Below the pieces are notes generated by a model. It was not told where the DNA came from. It worked only from the letters and a program-made list of their open reading frames with translations, and ran no database searches. The position numbers and the translations under genes are program-made. From Cyanosarcina radialis HA8281-LM2 (GTDB lineage: Bacteria; Cyanobacteriota; Cyanobacteriia; Cyanobacteriales; CCAP-1448): 64,000 bases of DNA. Below, piece after piece: positions 63,501 through 64,000 of the stretch. Location: positions 186,001 to 250,000 of the forward strand of contig JAHHHA010000002.1 in the NCBI GenBank assembly GCA_019359615.1. Reading direction: 5' to 3'. The first letter of the stretch is position 1. The number at the start of each line of letters is the position of its first letter.

Positions 63501-64000
63501 ATGTCTCAATCTCTTAGTAACCCAGCTAAACCCGATCGCTTTTTTTCCAAGCTGCGATCGTTTGCCACTGCGGTATACGAACCGAAACTGCATATTGCCT
63601 TTGCCCTCCTGTGGGCAATTTCTTTACAAGGCAACTTTTTTGCTATTAGCGATCGACAGCTTTCGTGGATGTCTCTAATTGATGGCATAGTAACAGGTTT
63701 CTGCTTCTTTTTAATCTTGTTTTTTCTGCGAATTATTGATGAAATTAAAGACTACGAATACGACAAACAATTTAAGCCCGATCGCCCTTTAGTCGTCGGC
63801 ACAGTTAGTTTTATCGATGCGAAACGCTTTGCCGTGCTAGTAGCTGCTTGCGTCATCATTATCAACTCAGTCATAGACTGGCGTTTAGCCTTATTAGCAT
63901 TGGTTAATATGCTCTATGGCGTATTTTTGCTCTACCTAGAACGATGGTCGCCGCTAGTGAAAAATAGTAGCGTAGTCAATTTAATAGTTACTTTCCCTGT
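63501..64000 (+). CDS. UbiA-family prenyltransferase, 3' end cut by the window
   Basis: About 166 residues visible. Several membrane helices follow an N-terminal soluble start (RFFSKLRSFATAVYEPKLHIAFALLWAISL). The first aspartate motif is DEIKDYEYDKQFKPDRPLV, which binds prenyl diphosphate through magnesium. It differs from the plastoquinone UbiA at 55739-56623. It follows the dikinase by 104 bases on the same strand, so it probably belongs to the AfsA cluster and supplies a prenylation step. An AAGGAAAA ribosome site precedes ATG 63501. Confidence 0.82.
   Translation, partial: MSQSLSNPAKPDRFFSKLRSFATAVYEPKLHIAFALLWAISLQGNFFAISDRQLSWMSLIDGIVTGFCFFLILFFLRIIDEIKDYEYDKQFKPDRPLVVGTVSFIDAKRFAVLVAACVIIINSVIDWRLALLALVNMLYGVFLLYLERWSPLVKNSSVVNLIVTFP

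Noticed and set aside
1-64000. tRNA and rRNA genes
   Set aside because: I looked for cloverleaf arms and TTCGAATCC-like T-loops and found none in a proper context; a scan with a covariance tool would be needed to be sure.

Overview
The window is chromosomal DNA of a cyanobacterium. The palindrome GCGATCGC (HIP1) and its GATCG core occur throughout. The gene content also fits: phylloquinone menD, a plastoquinone-type UbiA prenyltransferase, a pntA/pntB pair, sulfate permease genes with NIL-domain partners, an ABA4-like protein, two Ser/Thr kinases, TPR and HEAT proteins. Many short palindromic and tandem repeats between genes suggest a large, repeat-rich genome (Chroococcidiopsis/Nostocales type). 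The genus is not determined.

Layout. 0.2-7 kb: a TPR protein, a J-domain protein, menD, pdhB (all minus strand), a mazEF-type pair (plus), two overlapping small genes and a DUF4870 membrane protein (minus). 7-11 kb: an Rpn/DUF2887 nuclease-like protein, prfC, a strong terminator that may close a small RNA, and an MscS channel. 11.4-17.5 kb: a minus-strand sulfate-uptake locus with two sbpA, two cysW, one cysT and two NIL-domain genes, carrying traces of a block duplication; no cysA lies in the window. 17.7-25.4 kb: mnmE, an OmpR-type regulator with an atypical acidic pocket, HNH nuclease, DHH phosphoesterase, SixA, methyltransferase, CapA-like protein. 25.6-31.3 kb: kinase, GH3-like adenylase, secreted TPR protein, aldo/keto reductase (minus). 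31.6-37.5 kb: an uncharacterised trio (membrane protein, lipoprotein, FHA protein), a glycosyltransferase-like protein, a dihydrouridine synthase, a CHRD protein. 37.7-44.8 kb: second kinase, an Rpn-type protein, ABA4-like protein, pntA-pntB. 45-50.5 kb: accessory zone with a 59-residue protein, two broken insertion sequences, a TPR protein and a large HEAT-repeat protein with a NACHT-like C-terminal segment but no P-loop. 50.8-57.3 kb: moaA, a radical SAM/SPASM protein, rpsD, a DUF2288 protein, an APH-AAA fusion, a UbiA prenyltransferase and a riboflavin-kinase-like protein.

The most interesting region is 57.5-64.0 kb, running off the right end. It holds an AfsA-family (A-factor/gamma-butyrolactone synthase) double-hotdog protein translationally coupled to an isoprenylcysteine-carboxyl-methyltransferase-family membrane protein. 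These are followed by an SDR-fold protein whose YxxxK motif is lost, a 898-residue small-molecule dikinase resembling rifampin phosphotransferase or truncated PEP synthase, and a second UbiA-family prenyltransferase. I infer an undescribed pathway making a modified, probably membrane-associated butenolide/butanolide or related lipid. A near-perfect palindrome lies upstream of the first gene, a transposase remnant borders the cluster, and long inverted repeats bracket the SDR gene.

A second theme is repeat invasion of genes. Palindromic or low-complexity repeats appear in frame inside menD, the glycosyltransferase gene and the riboflavin-kinase-like gene, and supply at least one stop codon. 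All functions are assigned by reading protein motifs; no database search was run.
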